Source: Micromonospora sp. KC213 (GTDB taxonomy: Bacteria > Actinomycetota > Actinomycetes > Mycobacteriales > Micromonosporaceae). From it: DNA of 64,000 nucleotides. Shown here one piece after another: positions 41,111 through 51,445 of the stretch. Position numbers and translations under genes: made by a program. The stretch is taken from assembly GCF_004348325.1 (NCBI RefSeq), contig NZ_SMKF01000008.1, positions 1 to 64,000 on the forward strand, in the 5' to 3' direction. The notes below the pieces were generated by a model that saw nothing but the letters and a program-made list of their open reading frames with translations, did not search any database and was not told where the DNA came from. Numbering within the stretch: the stretch's first letter is position 1; each line of letters begins with the position of its first letter.

Positions 41111-42547
41111 TCAGCCCAGGTCGACGGCGGGGTAGAGCGGGAAACCGGCCAGCAGCTCGCCGGCCTGCCGGCTCACCTTGTCCGCCAGTGCCGGGTCGAG
41201 GACGTACTTCGCCTTCGAGGCGCTGCCGTCGGCGTTGGCGCCCGGCGTGGTCTGGCTGAGCACGGTGTGGATCAGCTCGGCGGTGGCGTCCATCTCCGCG
41301 GTGCCCAGGCCCCGGGTGGTCAGCGCCGGGGTGCCGATGCGGATGCCGGAGGTGTACCAGGCGCCGTTCGGGTCCTGCGGGACGGCGTTGCGGTTGGTGA
41401 CGATCCCCGAGTCGAGCAGCGCCTGCTCCGCCTGGCGGCCGGTCAGGCCGTACCCGGAGACGTCGATCAGCACCAGGTGGTTGTCGGTGCCGCCGGTGAC
41501 CAGCTTCGCGCCCCGGCGCAGCAGCCCGTCGGCCAGCGCCTGCGCGTTGGCCACGATCCGGGACGCGTAGTCGGCGAAGTCGGGGCGACGGGCCTCGGCC
41601 AGGGCGACGGCCTTGGCGGCCATCACGTGCGGCAGCGGGCCGCCGAGCACCATCGGGCAACCCCGGTCCACCTGGTCGGCCAGCTCCGGCCCGCAGAGCA
41701 CCATGCCGCCGCGCGGACCGCGCAGCGACTTGTGGGTGGTGGTGGTGACGATGTGCGCGTGCGGCACCGGGTCGAAGTCGCCGGTGAAGACCTTGCCGGC
41801 GACCAGGCCCGCGAAGTGCGCCATGTCGACCATGAAGGTGGCGCCGACGGAGTCGGCGATCTCCCGCATGATCCGGAAGTTCACCTTCCGGGGGTACGCC
41901 GAGTAACCGGCGACCAGGATCAGCGGCCGGAACTCCCGGGCCGCCTCGGCGACCCGGTCGTAGTCGATCAACCCCGTGGTCGGGTCGGTGCCGTAGCTGC
42001 GCTGGTCGAACATCTTGCCGGAGATGTTCGGCCGGAAGCCGTGGGTGAGGTGGCCGCCGGCGTCCAGCGACATGCCGAGCATCCGCTGGTCGCCCAGTTC
42101 CCGGCGCAGCGCGAACCAGTCCGCCTCGGTGAGCTCGTTGACCTGGCGTACCTGGGCCCTGCGCAGCGCGGGGGACTCCACCCGGTCGGCGAGGATCGCC
42201 CAGAACGCCACCAGGTTGGCGTCGATGCCGGAGTGCGGCTGCACGTACGCGTGCGAAGCGCCGAACAGCTCCCGGGCGTGTTCGGCGGCGAGCGCCTCGA
42301 CCGTGTCGACGTTCTGGCAGCCGGCGTAGAAGCGGCGGCCCACGGTGCCCTCGGCGTACTTGTCACTGAACCAGTTGCCCATGGCCAGCAGGGTGGCCGG
42401 GGAGGCGTAGTTCTCGCTGGCGATGAGCTTGAGCGACTCACGCTGGTCGGTCAGCTCGGCGCCGATGGCGTCGGCCACCCGGGGCTCGACGGCGCGGATC
42501 ACCTCGAGCGCGCTGCGGAAGGCGGTGGATTCGGCGTTCGGCGACAT
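41111..42547 (-). CDS. glyA: Serine hydroxymethyltransferase
   Basis: 478 residues from ATG 42547. It converts serine and tetrahydrofolate to glycine and 5,10-methylene-THF, the main one-carbon source. The PLP site is unmistakable: [20 protein letters not shown] with the Schiff-base Lys, [20 protein letters not shown] at the N-terminus, and [20 protein letters not shown]. It is longer than the roughly 420-residue norm by inserts around 130-175 and near 430, as in a second actinobacterial SHMT class. GTAGGAGG precedes the ATG. The gene sits directly behind a ZTP riboswitch, which links its expression to folate stress. Confidence 0.96.
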   Translation of the reverse strand: MSPNAESTAFRSALEVIRAVEPRVADAIGAELTDQRESLKLIASENYASPATLLAMGNWFSDKYAEGTVGRRFYAGCQNVDTVEALAAEHARELFGASHAYVQPHSGIDANLVAFWAILADRVESPALRRAQVRQVNELTEADWFALRRELGDQRMLGMSLDAGGHLTHGFRPNISGKMFDQRSYGTDPTTGLIDYDRVAEAAREFRPLILVAGYSAYPRKVNFRIMREIADSVGATFMVDMAHFAGLVAGKVFTGDFDPVPHAHIVTTTTHKSLRGPRGGMVLCGPELADQVDRGCPMVLGGPLPHVMAAKAVALAEARRPDFADYASRIVANAQALADGLLRRGAKLVTGGTDNHLVLIDVSGYGLTGRQAEQALLDSGIVTNRNAVPQDPNGAWYTSGIRIGTPALTTRGLGTAEMDATAELIHTVLSQTTPGANADGSASKAKYVLDPALADKVSRQAGELLAGFPLYPAVDLG

Positions 42548-42569
42548 GCGACCTCCTACTGACGTGCGG

Positions 42570-42655
42570 AAGGCCCAGGCGCTCGGCGTGCGTCCTCATG
42601 ACGGGGCCGCTTCCCGATGGTGCTCCATCCCCACGCGCCAGTCACGGCCCGCAGC
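42570..42655 (-). ncRNA. ZTP (pfl) riboswitch controlling glyA
   Basis: On the minus strand, 25 nt before the glyA ATG, the leader reads GGCCGTGACTGGCG, then a small hairpin region with GGAAGCGG, and ends with CCGAGCGCCTGGGCC. These are the two conserved halves of the pfl motif: the GUGACUGGCG internal loop and the CGCCUGGGC pseudoknot element. ZTP riboswitches sense 5-aminoimidazole-4-carboxamide riboside phosphates, which build up when 10-formyl-THF is short, and turn on one-carbon genes. glyA is a known target class. Confidence 0.9.
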
Positions 42656-42798
42656 CGATCCTACCGGGTCGCCGTCGGCCCCCGGGGTCCACCTCGCCGT
42701 ACGGCGTGCCCATGATCGATTTCCTGTGCGCCACCTGGGTGCGTCCCGGCCGACCCACCCCGCACGGGGCGAGGCCCCACGACCCGTCTCGGTCTGCG

Positions 42799-42810
42799 TA
42801 CCATCGGTGG
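42799..42810 (+). promoter_or_regulatory. -10 box of a leaderless transcript
   Basis: TACCAT at 42799-42804, 6 nt, then ATG 42811. Confidence 0.5.
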
Positions 42811-43677
42811 ATGGTGGGGGAGGAGAGCGGCGGCAGCCTGCTCGCCATCAGCGACCTGCACGTCGGGTACGCGCAGAACCGTGCCCTGGTGGAGGCGCTG
42901 CGCCCGTCCTCACCGCAGGACTGGCTGATCGTCGCCGGCGACGTGGCCGACAGCGTCGCCGACGTCGAGTGGGCGCTCGGGTTGTTGGCGGGGCGGTTCG
43001 CGAAGGTGCTGTGGGCACCCGGCAACCACGAGCTGTGGACTCCACGCGGCGACCCGGTCACGCTGCGGGGCGAGGCCCGCTACGCGCATCTGGTGCGACG
43101 CTGCCGGGCACTGGGGGTGCTCACCCCGGAGGACGAGTACCCGGTGTGGCGGGGGCCCGGCGGCCCGGCGGTGGTGGCCCCGCTGTTCCTGCTCTATGAC
43201 TACAGTTGGCGGCCGGAGGGGCTGGACCGGGCGGCAGCCCTCGCCGAGGCGTACCGGACGGGCATCGTCTGCACCGACGAGATGCTGCTGCACCCCGACC
43301 CGTACCCGAGCCGACAGGCGTGGTCCGAGGCCCGGGTGGTCGAGACGGCCCGGCGGCTCGACGCCCGCGAGCCCGGCCTGCCGACCGTGCTGGTCAACCA
43401 CTGGCCGCTGGTGCGCGACCCGACGCGGGTGCTGCGCTATCCGATCTTCGCTCAGTGGTGCGGCACCGAGGCCAGCGCCGACTGGCACCGGCGTTTCGCC
43501 GCCGTCGCCGTCGTCTACGGGCACCTGCACATCCCCCGCACCACCTGGTACGACGGGGTGCGCTTCGAGGAGGTGTCGCTCGGCTACCCGCGGGAGTGGC
43601 GCAACCGCAAGATGCCGCCGGGGCAGCCGCGCCGCATCCTGCCGGCACCCGACGGGGTGCCACCGACGGCCTGGTGA
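42811..43677 (+). CDS. Calcineurin-like metallophosphoesterase
   Basis: 288 residues. The two-metal site motifs are in order: LLAISDLHVGY (D-x-H), LIVAGDVAD (G-D), VLWAPGNHELW (G-N-H-E), LPTVLVNHWPL (H) and VVYGHLHIPR (G-H-x-H). It is a cytosolic phosphoesterase of unknown substrate; relatives act on nucleotides or as 2',3'-cAMP/phospholipid phosphodiesterases. The start at 42811 is chosen from the -10 box six nt upstream and because the frame upstream is not conserved. It is divergent from glyA, and the shared 260 bp hold the riboswitch. Confidence 0.9.
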   Translation: MVGEESGGSLLAISDLHVGYAQNRALVEALRPSSPQDWLIVAGDVADSVADVEWALGLLAGRFAKVLWAPGNHELWTPRGDPVTLRGEARYAHLVRRCRALGVLTPEDEYPVWRGPGGPAVVAPLFLLYDYSWRPEGLDRAAALAEAYRTGIVCTDEMLLHPDPYPSRQAWSEARVVETARRLDAREPGLPTVLVNHWPLVRDPTRVLRYPIFAQWCGTEASADWHRRFAAVAVVYGHLHIPRTTWYDGVRFEEVSLGYPREWRNRKMPPGQPRRILPAPDGVPPTAW

Positions 43678-43683
43678 CATCTC

Positions 43684-43710
43684 GGGAGGCCGGCCGACTG
43701 CCGGCCTCCC
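43684..43710. terminator. Bidirectional hairpin terminator
   Basis: A perfect 11-bp stem (43684-43694 with 43700-43710, GGGAGGCCGGC) with a 5-nt loop between the convergent phosphoesterase and hemerythrin genes. Confidence 0.75.
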
Positions 43711-43725
43711 CGGGGTGCCGCACGG

Positions 43726-44226
43726 TCAGGCGGTGAGCGCGTCGAGGGCCTTCTTGATCGCCTTCGGCTCGGCGGGGGAACGCGGGGCGGTCGCCCGCAT
43801 GTCGAGCATGCGCTGGCCGATCTCCTGGAGCTGGTTGCGGCCGAGCGCCTCCCGCACCTTCGGGAACCACTCCTGCTCCTCCTCCTCGACGTGGTGCTCG
43901 ACGTTCTCGATCAGCACCGTCGTCTTGGCCACGAAGCGCTCGTCGGAGGGGTCCATGGTGGCCAGCTCGGCGCAGAGCAGGTCGGCCACGTGGTGCTCCT
44001 CGTACGACTCGAGGATGTCGTCCTCCAGGTCGGGCAGCAGCTTGCGGATCTCCGGGTACATGACCTCGTTCTCGAGGTACGTGTGCACCGTCAGGGCCTC
44101 CAGGATCTGCCGGACCAGCTTCCCGCGCTCGGCGGCCGGCCCGTCCTCGGCCTGGGCGAACTGGCGGAACAGGCGACGTATCTCCTTGTGGTCCTCTTTG
44201 AGTAGGACGATGGCATCGGTGGACAC
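43726..44226 (-). CDS. Hemerythrin-domain protein
   Basis: 166 residues. The start is GTG 44226, because AAGGAGG lies 7 nt upstream; the in-frame TTG at 44232 would be too close to it. The four-helix non-haem di-iron fold is seen in LLKEDHKEIRRLFRQF, HTYLENEVMYPEI, ESYEEHHVADLL and ENVEHHVEEEEQEWFPKV, giving the His/Glu ligands. Such proteins bind O2, NO or iron and protect against oxidative or nitrosative stress. A lysine-rich tail follows. It is monocistronic. Confidence 0.92.
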   Translation of the reverse strand: MSTDAIVLLKEDHKEIRRLFRQFAQAEDGPAAERGKLVRQILEALTVHTYLENEVMYPEIRKLLPDLEDDILESYEEHHVADLLCAELATMDPSDERFVAKTTVLIENVEHHVEEEEQEWFPKVREALGRNQLQEIGQRMLDMRATAPRSPAEPKAIKKALDALTA

Positions 44227-44290
44227 CGGCAAACCTCCTTGATTCGGCTGACGGTTTCCCGGTACCCCGGTGGTGAGCTGCGAAAACGGA

Positions 44291-44320
44291 CGGGGCCCGG
44301 CGGAGATCCGCCGGGCCCCG
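44291..44320 (-). terminator. Rho-independent-type terminator of the subtilisin gene
   Basis: A perfect 14-bp stem (44291-44304 with 44307-44320) followed on the minus strand by CCGTTTTCG. It lies 13 nt past the protease stop. Confidence 0.85.
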
Positions 44321-44333
44321 GGGTGCGGTGCGG

Positions 44334-45821
<1,488 letters not shown>

Positions 45822-45967
45822 ACAGACTCCCAGGGGCTGTCTCCAGCCGGGCACGCCCGCGGGTGGGGAGCGGCCGGCGGGAAGAGGGCGGGACGCCCAC
45901 TTCCGGACCATCAGCGCCGCAGCCCGGTCTGGCGTTACGCGCGTCGGTGCGACGCGCCCGGGGCGTG

Positions 45968-46837
45968 TCACACCGTGGCGAGGGTGTGCGGAATCTCGTC
46001 GAGCAGCTCGCGGGCGAGGAAGCCGATCCGCCCGAACCGGGGGACCAGCCGCTGGCCACTCACCGCGTGCGCCCAGGCCGCCCAGCAGGCGGCCTGGGCC
46101 GGCTCGGCTCCCCGGGAGAGCAGCCCCGCCAGCAGGCCGGCCCGGACGTCGCCGCTGCCGGAGGTGCCCAGCCCGGCGTCGCCGCTCTCCTCCCGCCACG
46201 CCGTCGCGTCCGGGGTGGCGATGTGTCCGTACAGGGAGACCACCCCGTCGTACCGGCGGGCGAGCTCGCGGGCCTCGGCGACCAGGTCGTCACCGGGCTC
46301 CCGGCCGAGCAGGTGCCGCGCCTCGGTCAGGTTGGGGGTGAGCACCACCGGCCGGCCGGAGCCGACCAACAGGTCCGGTTCGTGGCTGAGCGCGCCGAGG
46401 GCGTACGCGTCGAGCACCAGCGCGGTCTCCCGCCCGGCCGCATCGAGGACCAGGTGCAGCACCGCCCGGGTCTCGTCGATGTCGTGCAGACCCGGGCCGA
46501 CGGCGACCACGTCGGCCTGCCCGACCAACTCGGCGAGCCGGTCCCCGGGGTCGCCGGCCACCGAACCGTCACTGGTCTCCGGCAACCCGACGACCAGGGC
46601 CTCCGGCACCTGGATACTGAGCGCCGTGGCGGTGGACTCGGCGGCGGCGAGCTGAAGGACCCCGGCCCCCGCGCGCAGCGCCGCGACCCCGGCCAGCAGC
46701 ACCGCCCCGGGGGTGGAGCGGGAGCCGCCGACCACCAGCACCGTGCCCCGTTGCTCCTTGCCGCCGGTGGGCACGGGCAGCGCCCAGTCCCGCAGCAGCG
46801 CCGGCGTGATGGTTCGCACGTCAGACCGGTTCGGCAT
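45968..46837 (-). CDS. nnrD: ADP-dependent NAD(P)H-hydrate dehydratase
   Basis: 289 residues from ATG 46837 (GAGG 9 nt upstream). It repairs damaged NAD(P)HX in an ADP-dependent reaction. Ribokinase-fold motifs: GTVLVVGGSRSTPGAVLLAG, VAVGPGLHDIDE, PVVLTPNLTEARHLLG and the anion-hole motif GLGTSGSGDVRAGLLAGLLS. Only the dehydratase domain is present; the epimerase domain that is often fused is absent. It overlaps the preceding histidine phosphatase gene by 17 bp, so the two are co-transcribed. Confidence 0.88.
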   Translation of the reverse strand: MPNRSDVRTITPALLRDWALPVPTGGKEQRGTVLVVGGSRSTPGAVLLAGVAALRAGAGVLQLAAAESTATALSIQVPEALVVGLPETSDGSVAGDPGDRLAELVGQADVVAVGPGLHDIDETRAVLHLVLDAAGRETALVLDAYALGALSHEPDLLVGSGRPVVLTPNLTEARHLLGREPGDDLVAEARELARRYDGVVSLYGHIATPDATAWREESGDAGLGTSGSGDVRAGLLAGLLSRGAEPAQAACWAAWAHAVSGQRLVPRFGRIGFLARELLDEIPHTLATV

Positions 46838-47552
46838 GGACCTCGTCCTCCTCGGTGGGCCGGGCACCGTGCTGGCGCAGGTGTCGTACGTCGTTGAAGG
46901 TGTCCGGGACGAGCCGGCCCCCGGTGTCGGCGAACCAACCGGTCACCGAACAGTTGGCGATCACGTGTTGTCTGGTCAGGTCCATCAGCTCCGCCTCGGT
47001 CAGGCCCTCCACCAGGTAACGGAGCAGGAAGACCAGGGCGTCGTGGCCGAAGAGCAGCACCCGCCGGCCCCCGTGGTCGCGGCGCAGGTCGCCCAGCAGC
47101 GCGCGCAGCCGCAGGGCCACGTCCGCCCAGGACTCGCCCCCGGGCGGCCGGTAGTAGAACTTGCCGAGCCGCCGCCGGCGGGCGGCCTCCTCGGGGAACC
47201 GCCGGGTGACCCCGTACCCGGTCAGCCCGTCGAGGACGCCCAGTTCCCGGTCGCGTAGCCGTTCGTCCCGGCTCACCGGGATCCCGGTGCCGGCCAGGGC
47301 CAGCTCGGCGGTCCGCACCGCCCGCAGGTACGGCGACATCACCGCCACGTCCGGCCGCCGCTGCCCGGGCAGGCCGGTGAGCCAGCGGGCCGTCGCCCGG
47401 GCCTGCTCCTCGCCGGTGGGCGAGAGCGGCACGTCGGCGTCGCGGTGGGTGAGGTCGATCAGTTCCGCGCCGGACGCCTCGGCCGCGACGGCGGCGACGT
47501 TCGCCGTGCTCTCCCCGTGCCGCACGATCCAGAGGGCTCGCAGTTCCGCCAT
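46821..47552 (-). CDS. Histidine-phosphatase-superfamily protein
   Basis: 243 residues from ATG 47552. The catalytic motif LWIVRHGESTANVAA (phospho-His), Arg in SPYLRAVRTAELAL, Glu in RLRDRELGVLDG and the second His in VLLFGHDALVF. It is a phosphoglycerate-mutase-like phosphatase; the substrate may be a sugar or nucleotide phosphate. The longer frame to 47744 is not conserved. It is the first gene of a two-gene unit with the NAD(P)HX dehydratase. Confidence 0.9.
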   Translation of the reverse strand: MAELRALWIVRHGESTANVAAVAAEASGAELIDLTHRDADVPLSPTGEEQARATARWLTGLPGQRRPDVAVMSPYLRAVRTAELALAGTGIPVSRDERLRDRELGVLDGLTGYGVTRRFPEEAARRRRLGKFYYRPPGGESWADVALRLRALLGDLRRDHGGRRVLLFGHDALVFLLRYLVEGLTEAELMDLTRQHVIANCSVTGWFADTGGRLVPDTFNDVRHLRQHGARPTEEDEVHAEPV

Positions 47553-47700
47553 GGCGGCATGCCTACCCGGGGGCCGCGCCGGGTAACCGTGCGGACTGCC
47601 CGCCGCCGGCCGCGTCGATCCGCTCACGGTGGGGGCGCGTGAACCCACCGGGGGCGGGTAACCGCTGGCTCCACCGGAACCGACACAGGGGAGGTACGCC

Positions 47701-47937
47701 GTGGCGACCATGGTCAGGGAACCGGCCAGCCCGGTGAAGGACAAGAACTACGACCTGATCCACGCCCTGCAGATGTCCTTGCAGCACATCTGGCAGCTGG
47801 AGACGTACATTGCCGACGCGGACGCCCGGGGTGACAACGAGCTCGCCACCTGGTTCCGCAAGCTCCAGGAGAACAACCGCAAGGCCGGTGAGCAGGGCAA
47901 GCGGATGCTCGTGGAGCGGCTGCGGGAGAACGGTTGA
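47701..47937 (+). CDS. Small conserved helical protein
   Basis: 78 residues from GTG 47701, with GGGGAGG 6 nt upstream. It is strongly charged and helical (DLIHALQMSLQHIWQLETYI then ADADARGDNELATWFRKLQE). It resembles small actinobacterial proteins without known function; the LQ..WQLE..I pattern could be a dimerising helical hairpin. It is followed by a hairpin and is divergent from the histidine phosphatase gene. Confidence 0.75.
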   Translation: MATMVREPASPVKDKNYDLIHALQMSLQHIWQLETYIADADARGDNELATWFRKLQENNRKAGEQGKRMLVERLRENG

Positions 47938-47948
47938 GCGTCGTCGTG

Positions 47949-47982
47949 GCGACCGGGCGGACCGGAGGGTCCGGCCGGTCGC
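47949..47982 (+). terminator. Hairpin terminator of the small helical protein gene
   Basis: GCGACCGG (47949-47956) pairs with CCGGTCGC (47975-47982); an inner GGACC/GGTCC stem extends it. It lies 12 nt after the stop. Confidence 0.6.
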
Positions 47983-48004
47983 GCCCGGTGCCGGCGCCGG
48001 GCGT

Positions 48005-48016
48005 TACCCTGCGGGC
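48005..48016 (+). promoter_or_regulatory. -10 box of a leaderless transcript
   Basis: TACCCT at 48005-48010, 6 nt, then ATG 48017. Confidence 0.5.
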
Positions 48017-48562
48017 ATGGACGGCGGGCAGGACGGCGAACGGCTCGCCGCGTCCCTCGGGCGCAGCCTGGCCCGGCTCACCTTCGCCGACCTGACCACC
48101 GACGCGGTGACGGCCCGGATCATCGACGCCGTGGTCGCCTGGGGGCACGAGCAGGGCTGGCGCGTCTACCGCCGGGCACCGAGCGTGCTGCCGTTGCCGC
48201 CGCCGCTGTCGGATCGGCGGTCCGTGCTCGATGTCGGCTGTGCCCGGGCGGACGGGCCGCCCGTCGTCATCGAGGTCGACCACACCGACCGGCGCCGTAC
48301 CTGGGACAAGCTGGCGGCGGAGGCCGGGGCCGGGCGGATCGCGATCTGGGTGCGCTGGGGGCCGGGCCGGTTCGGTGCCCCGCCGCCGCCCATCCATCTG
48401 GTCACCTGCCAGGTGGACCGCCGGCCGGGGCCGGCCGGGGCAGGCCGGCTGCACCACCGGGCCCCGGGCGGTCACCGGCCGCCACCCCCGCACTCCGCGG
48501 CGCCGGCCGGCGGCACCGCGCTGCCGCTGCCCCTGCCCACGGCGGACGCCGAGACGCGCTGA
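48017..48562 (+). CDS. Conserved hypothetical protein with nuclease-like core
   Basis: 181 residues. The central part, VLDVGCARADGPPVVIEVDH then TDRRRTWDKLAAEAGAGRIA and IWVRWG, shows an E-V-D plus K pattern resembling the PD-(D/E)xK nuclease core: an acidic strand followed by a Lys-bearing helix. No assigned family. The C-terminus (about 140-181) is Pro/Gly-rich and low complexity. The start is set by the leaderless -10 box. It is convergent with the YciO-type gene with only a 6-nt gap. The nuclease idea is speculative. Confidence 0.65.
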   Translation: MDGGQDGERLAASLGRSLARLTFADLTTDAVTARIIDAVVAWGHEQGWRVYRRAPSVLPLPPPLSDRRSVLDVGCARADGPPVVIEVDHTDRRRTWDKLAAEAGAGRIAIWVRWGPGRFGAPPPPIHLVTCQVDRRPGPAGAGRLHHRAPGGHRPPPPHSAAPAGGTALPLPLPTADAETR

Positions 48563-48568
48563 GGTGGC

Positions 48569-49189
48569 TTACTCGAAGCGGGACGGGTCGCCCGCGCCAC
48601 GCCGGACGACCTCCGGTTCGCCCTGCGAGAAGTCGATCACGGTGGTGGGCTGGGTGCCGCACTCGCCGGAGTCCAGCACCGCGTCGACCGCGTGGTCCAG
48701 CCGCTCCTTGATCTCCCAGCCCTGCGTCATCGGCTCGGCCTCGTCGGGCAGCAGCAGGGTGCTGGACACCAGCGGCTCGCCCAGCTCGGCCAGGAGCGCC
48801 TGGGTCACCGCGTGGTCGGGAATGCGCACCCCCACGGTCTTCTTCCTGGGGTGCAGCAGCCGGCGGGGCACCTCCTTCGTCGCCGGCAGGATGAAGGTGT
48901 AACTACCCGGGGTCGCCGCCTTCAACGACCGGAACACCGCGTTGTCGATCTTCACGAACTGGCCGAGCTGCGCGAAGTCCCGGCACACCAGGGTGAAGTG
49001 GTGCCGGTCGTCGAGGTGGCGGATGGCGCGCATCCGGTCGATGCCGTCCTGGTTGCCCAGCCGGCAACCGAGGGCGAAGCACGAGTCCGTCGGGTAGGCG
49101 ATCAACCCGTCCCGACGAACCAGATCGGCCACCCGGTTGATCGTCCGCGGCTGCGGGTCCACCGGGTGCACGTCGAAGTACGTCGCCAT
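48569..49189 (-). CDS. YciO/Sua5-family L-threonylcarbamoyladenylate synthase-like protein
   Basis: 206 residues from ATG 49189. The YrdC fold shows RDGLIAYPTDSCFALGCRLG, the RAIRHLDDRHHFTLVCRDF nucleotide-binding strand, and GSYTFILPATKEVPRRLLHP then RKKTVGVRIPDH. The RxxxxxxxH.TLVC style belongs to the YciO subgroup. True Sua5/TsaC makes threonylcarbamoyl-AMP for t6A tRNA modification; YciO relatives have weak or altered activity, so the precise job is not settled. Monocistronic; divergent from the LigD-like gene. Confidence 0.87.
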   Translation of the reverse strand: MATYFDVHPVDPQPRTINRVADLVRRDGLIAYPTDSCFALGCRLGNQDGIDRMRAIRHLDDRHHFTLVCRDFAQLGQFVKIDNAVFRSLKAATPGSYTFILPATKEVPRRLLHPRKKTVGVRIPDHAVTQALLAELGEPLVSSTLLLPDEAEPMTQGWEIKERLDHAVDAVLDSGECGTQPTTVIDFSQGEPEVVRRGAGDPSRFE

Positions 49190-49253
49190 GCCGGCAGCCT
49201 ACGAGTGGCGGCCACCTGCCCCGTCAGCGGCCACCAACCGCCCCTCGCGGGGT

Positions 49254-49266
49254 TACCGTGTGGAAC
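49254..49266 (+). promoter_or_regulatory. -10 box of a leaderless transcript
   Basis: TACCGT at 49254-49259, 7 nt, then GTG 49267. It favours 49267 over the in-frame GTG at 49258, which overlaps the box. Confidence 0.45.
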
Positions 49267-50238
49267 GTGGCGACGGCGGCGGAGGAGATCCGGGTCGGAG
49301 AGCGGCTGGTCCGGGTCTCCAGCCCGGACAAGCCCTACTTCCCGCGGCGCGGACTGACCAAGCTGGACGTGGTCCACTACTTCCTCGCCGTCGGCGACGG
49401 CATCCTGCGTGCCCTGCGGGACCGGCCGACCATGCTGGAACGCTGGCCGCGCGGGGTGTTCGAGGGCGCGAAGATCGCCACCCGGCAGGACAACCGGGGC
49501 GACGCGTTCTACCAGAAGCGGCTGCCGGCCGGTGCGCCCGACTGGGTACGCACCGCGCACCTCACCTTTCCCAGCGGCCGGACGGCCGACGAGGTCGCGC
49601 CGAGCGAGTTGGCCGTGGTGATCTGGGCGGTGAACCTCGGCACCCTGCGGTTCCACCCGTGGCCGGTCACCGCTGCCGACGTGGCGCGTCCCGACCAGCT
49701 CCGCATCGACCTGGATCCGCTGCCGGGCGTCGGCTTCGACCAGGTGCTGCCGGTGGCGCACGAGGTCCGCGCGGTGCTCGACGAGGTGGGGCTGGTCGGC
49801 TATCCGAAGACCACCGGCGGGCGTGGGCTGCACGTCTACCTGTCGATCGAACCGCGCTGGAGCTTCACCGAGTGCCGGCGGGCGGTCCTGGCGCTGGGCC
49901 GCCGGGTGCAGCGCCGCCGTCCCGACCTGGTGACCACCACGTGGTCGCGGGAGCAGCGTGACCGGCCGGTCTTCGTCGACTACAACCAGATGGCCCGCGA
50001 CCACACGATGGCCTCGGCGTACTCGATCCGACCGACACCGGCGGCGCTGGTCTCCGCGCCGGTGGACTGGGCCGAGTTGGACGACGTCCGCCCGGAGGAC
50101 TTCGACGTGCTGAGCATGCCCGCCCGGTTCGCCGAGCGCGGCGACCCGCACGCCGGGTTGGACGGGCGGCGCTTCTCGCTGGAGCCGCTGCTGGAGTGGG
50201 CCGACCAGGAGGGGCTGGAGGCGCCGCCGGCGCGGTGA
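49267..50238 (+). CDS. LigD-type primase-polymerase (PolDom)
   Basis: 323 residues from GTG 49267. It is the AEP-family polymerase domain of bacterial non-homologous end joining. Seen: VSSPDKPYFPRRGLTKLDVV at the N-terminus, FYQKRLPAGAPDWV, the metal-binding DxD in RIDLDPLPG, and YPKTTGGRGLHVYL with the phosphate-binding His. VFVDYNQMARDHTMASAYSI follows near the C-terminus. There is no ligase or phosphoesterase domain and no ku gene nearby, so it is a stand-alone Pol, as commonly found besides LigD in actinomycetes. It may fill gaps or add templated ribonucleotides in DNA repair. Confidence 0.92.
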   Translation: MATAAEEIRVGERLVRVSSPDKPYFPRRGLTKLDVVHYFLAVGDGILRALRDRPTMLERWPRGVFEGAKIATRQDNRGDAFYQKRLPAGAPDWVRTAHLTFPSGRTADEVAPSELAVVIWAVNLGTLRFHPWPVTAADVARPDQLRIDLDPLPGVGFDQVLPVAHEVRAVLDEVGLVGYPKTTGGRGLHVYLSIEPRWSFTECRRAVLALGRRVQRRRPDLVTTTWSREQRDRPVFVDYNQMARDHTMASAYSIRPTPAALVSAPVDWAELDDVRPEDFDVLSMPARFAERGDPHAGLDGRRFSLEPLLEWADQEGLEAPPAR

Positions 50239-50383
50239 GTCACCGCGTCTGCGGTGCGGCGCCGAGCGCCCGTCCGATAGTCGCCGGCCGCCCTCGCCGC
50301 GTCGATGAGACCGGCGACCCGGCCTAACGTCCCCGACGACCGTGCGTGGTTACCGTGACATCTGGTGGTGAGGGCAGCCGAGC

Positions 50384-51140
50384 TCAGACCAGACCGAGTC
50401 CGTTGGCGAGATCAGTGATCGTCGTAGGGGCGTCCGATTGTTGGGCGACCTCGGCGACGACGCGCCGCGCCGCCGGCCGGTGACGTATCTCCGATGGCGC
50501 GAGATTGTCCACCAGCACCAGGTTCCGAGCTGCCTCGATCACGTTGCCGACCTGGAGGTACGCGCGGGCGGCGTCCACCAGATGCGCGGCACGATGTTCG
50601 AGCGGCAGCCATCGCCATCCATCTCGTTCGATCGCCGTCTCGTGCTGTGTGATTGCACCGGTTCCGTCGCCCAACTCGATTGCGACGGCGACTCGGGCCA
50701 GGTCCACGGCCGTAGGCCCGAAGGCGGTGTGATGGTGGTCGTTTCCGTCGCCCACCCGGGCGGCCAACTCCACTGCCTCGTCCAGCAGGTCACCTGCGGC
50801 GCGGTCGTTGCCCGCTCTGGCCGCCATCAGAGCGCCCTGTACGAGTAGCGATCCGCACAGGGACAACTCCTGCGGTGTGCCGTCGTCCAGATCCGGCGGT
50901 GCGATCCGGTACGCGGCGGCGAGCATGACCGACTTCGCCCGCGCCGACGCGCGCAGCACCTGGCCGAGCGGCGATCTCCCGGATCGTCGACACCCGCTCC
51001 AAGGAGCGCACCCCGCGTTCGACCTTGTCCACCCAGCTCTTGGACTTCCCCAGCCGATCCGCGAACGACTGCTGCGACAGCTTGCGCCGTGCCCGCAGGC
51101 ACGCAACCCTCCGACCGATCGGAACCGAGTCACCGGTCAC
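50384..51140 (-). pseudogene. XRE-family regulator with frameshift and internal deletion
   Basis: From GTG 51140 the frame encodes a normal HTH: PIGRRVACLRARRKLSQQSF then ADRLGKSKSWVDKVERGVRS. After STIREIA near 50970 the frame must change to continue with PLGQVLRASARAKSVMLAAA and a helical C-terminal domain (RAGNDRAAGDLLDEAVELAA, then TPR-like repeats) to 50384. The usual middle section of such proteins is missing, so a deletion caused both effects. The second half alone is about 190 residues. The gene is probably dead, though a short HTH peptide could still be made. Confidence 0.65.
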
Positions 51141-51291
51141 GACGCCACCGCCGATCCGGCACCGCCCGAGTTGTTTCCTCCACCGGTATCCGCTCCGCCT
51201 CGGCCTGTGCGAGTAACCGCCGCTTGGCCGCCTCCCGTTCGGCCGCCTGAATCTGCTCACCCCGGCTCACACTCGTGCCATCATCCTGCAT
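51130..51291 (-). CDS. Possible small charged protein upstream of the XRE remnant
   Basis: 53 residues from ATG 51291, with GGAGG 5 nt upstream. MQDDGTSVSRGEQIQAAERE then AAKRRLLAQAEAERIPVEET, a charged amphipathic helix. It overlaps the XRE start by 11 bp, as in coupled regulator pairs. No family recognised. It may be a real small partner or part of the same decayed locus. Confidence 0.45.
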   Translation of the reverse strand: MQDDGTSVSRGEQIQAAEREAAKRRLLAQAEAERIPVEETTRAVPDRRWRRDR

Positions 51292-51432
51292 TCCCGCCTC
51301 CGTCAGCAGAAGCGCGGCGGCAAGCCCCACCGTCGCCTGCCACCCACAATGACGTCTGGATGTCATCAGCTGCGACGACATGGAACACGACAAACCCGTC
51401 ACATAGCTGGCGACACTTAGGCGACATGCCGC

Positions 51433-51445
51433 TATAGTGACGGCC
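51433..51445 (+). promoter_or_regulatory. -10 box of a leaderless transcript
   Basis: TATAGT at 51433-51438, 7 nt, then ATG 51446; close to the TATAAT consensus. Confidence 0.55.
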
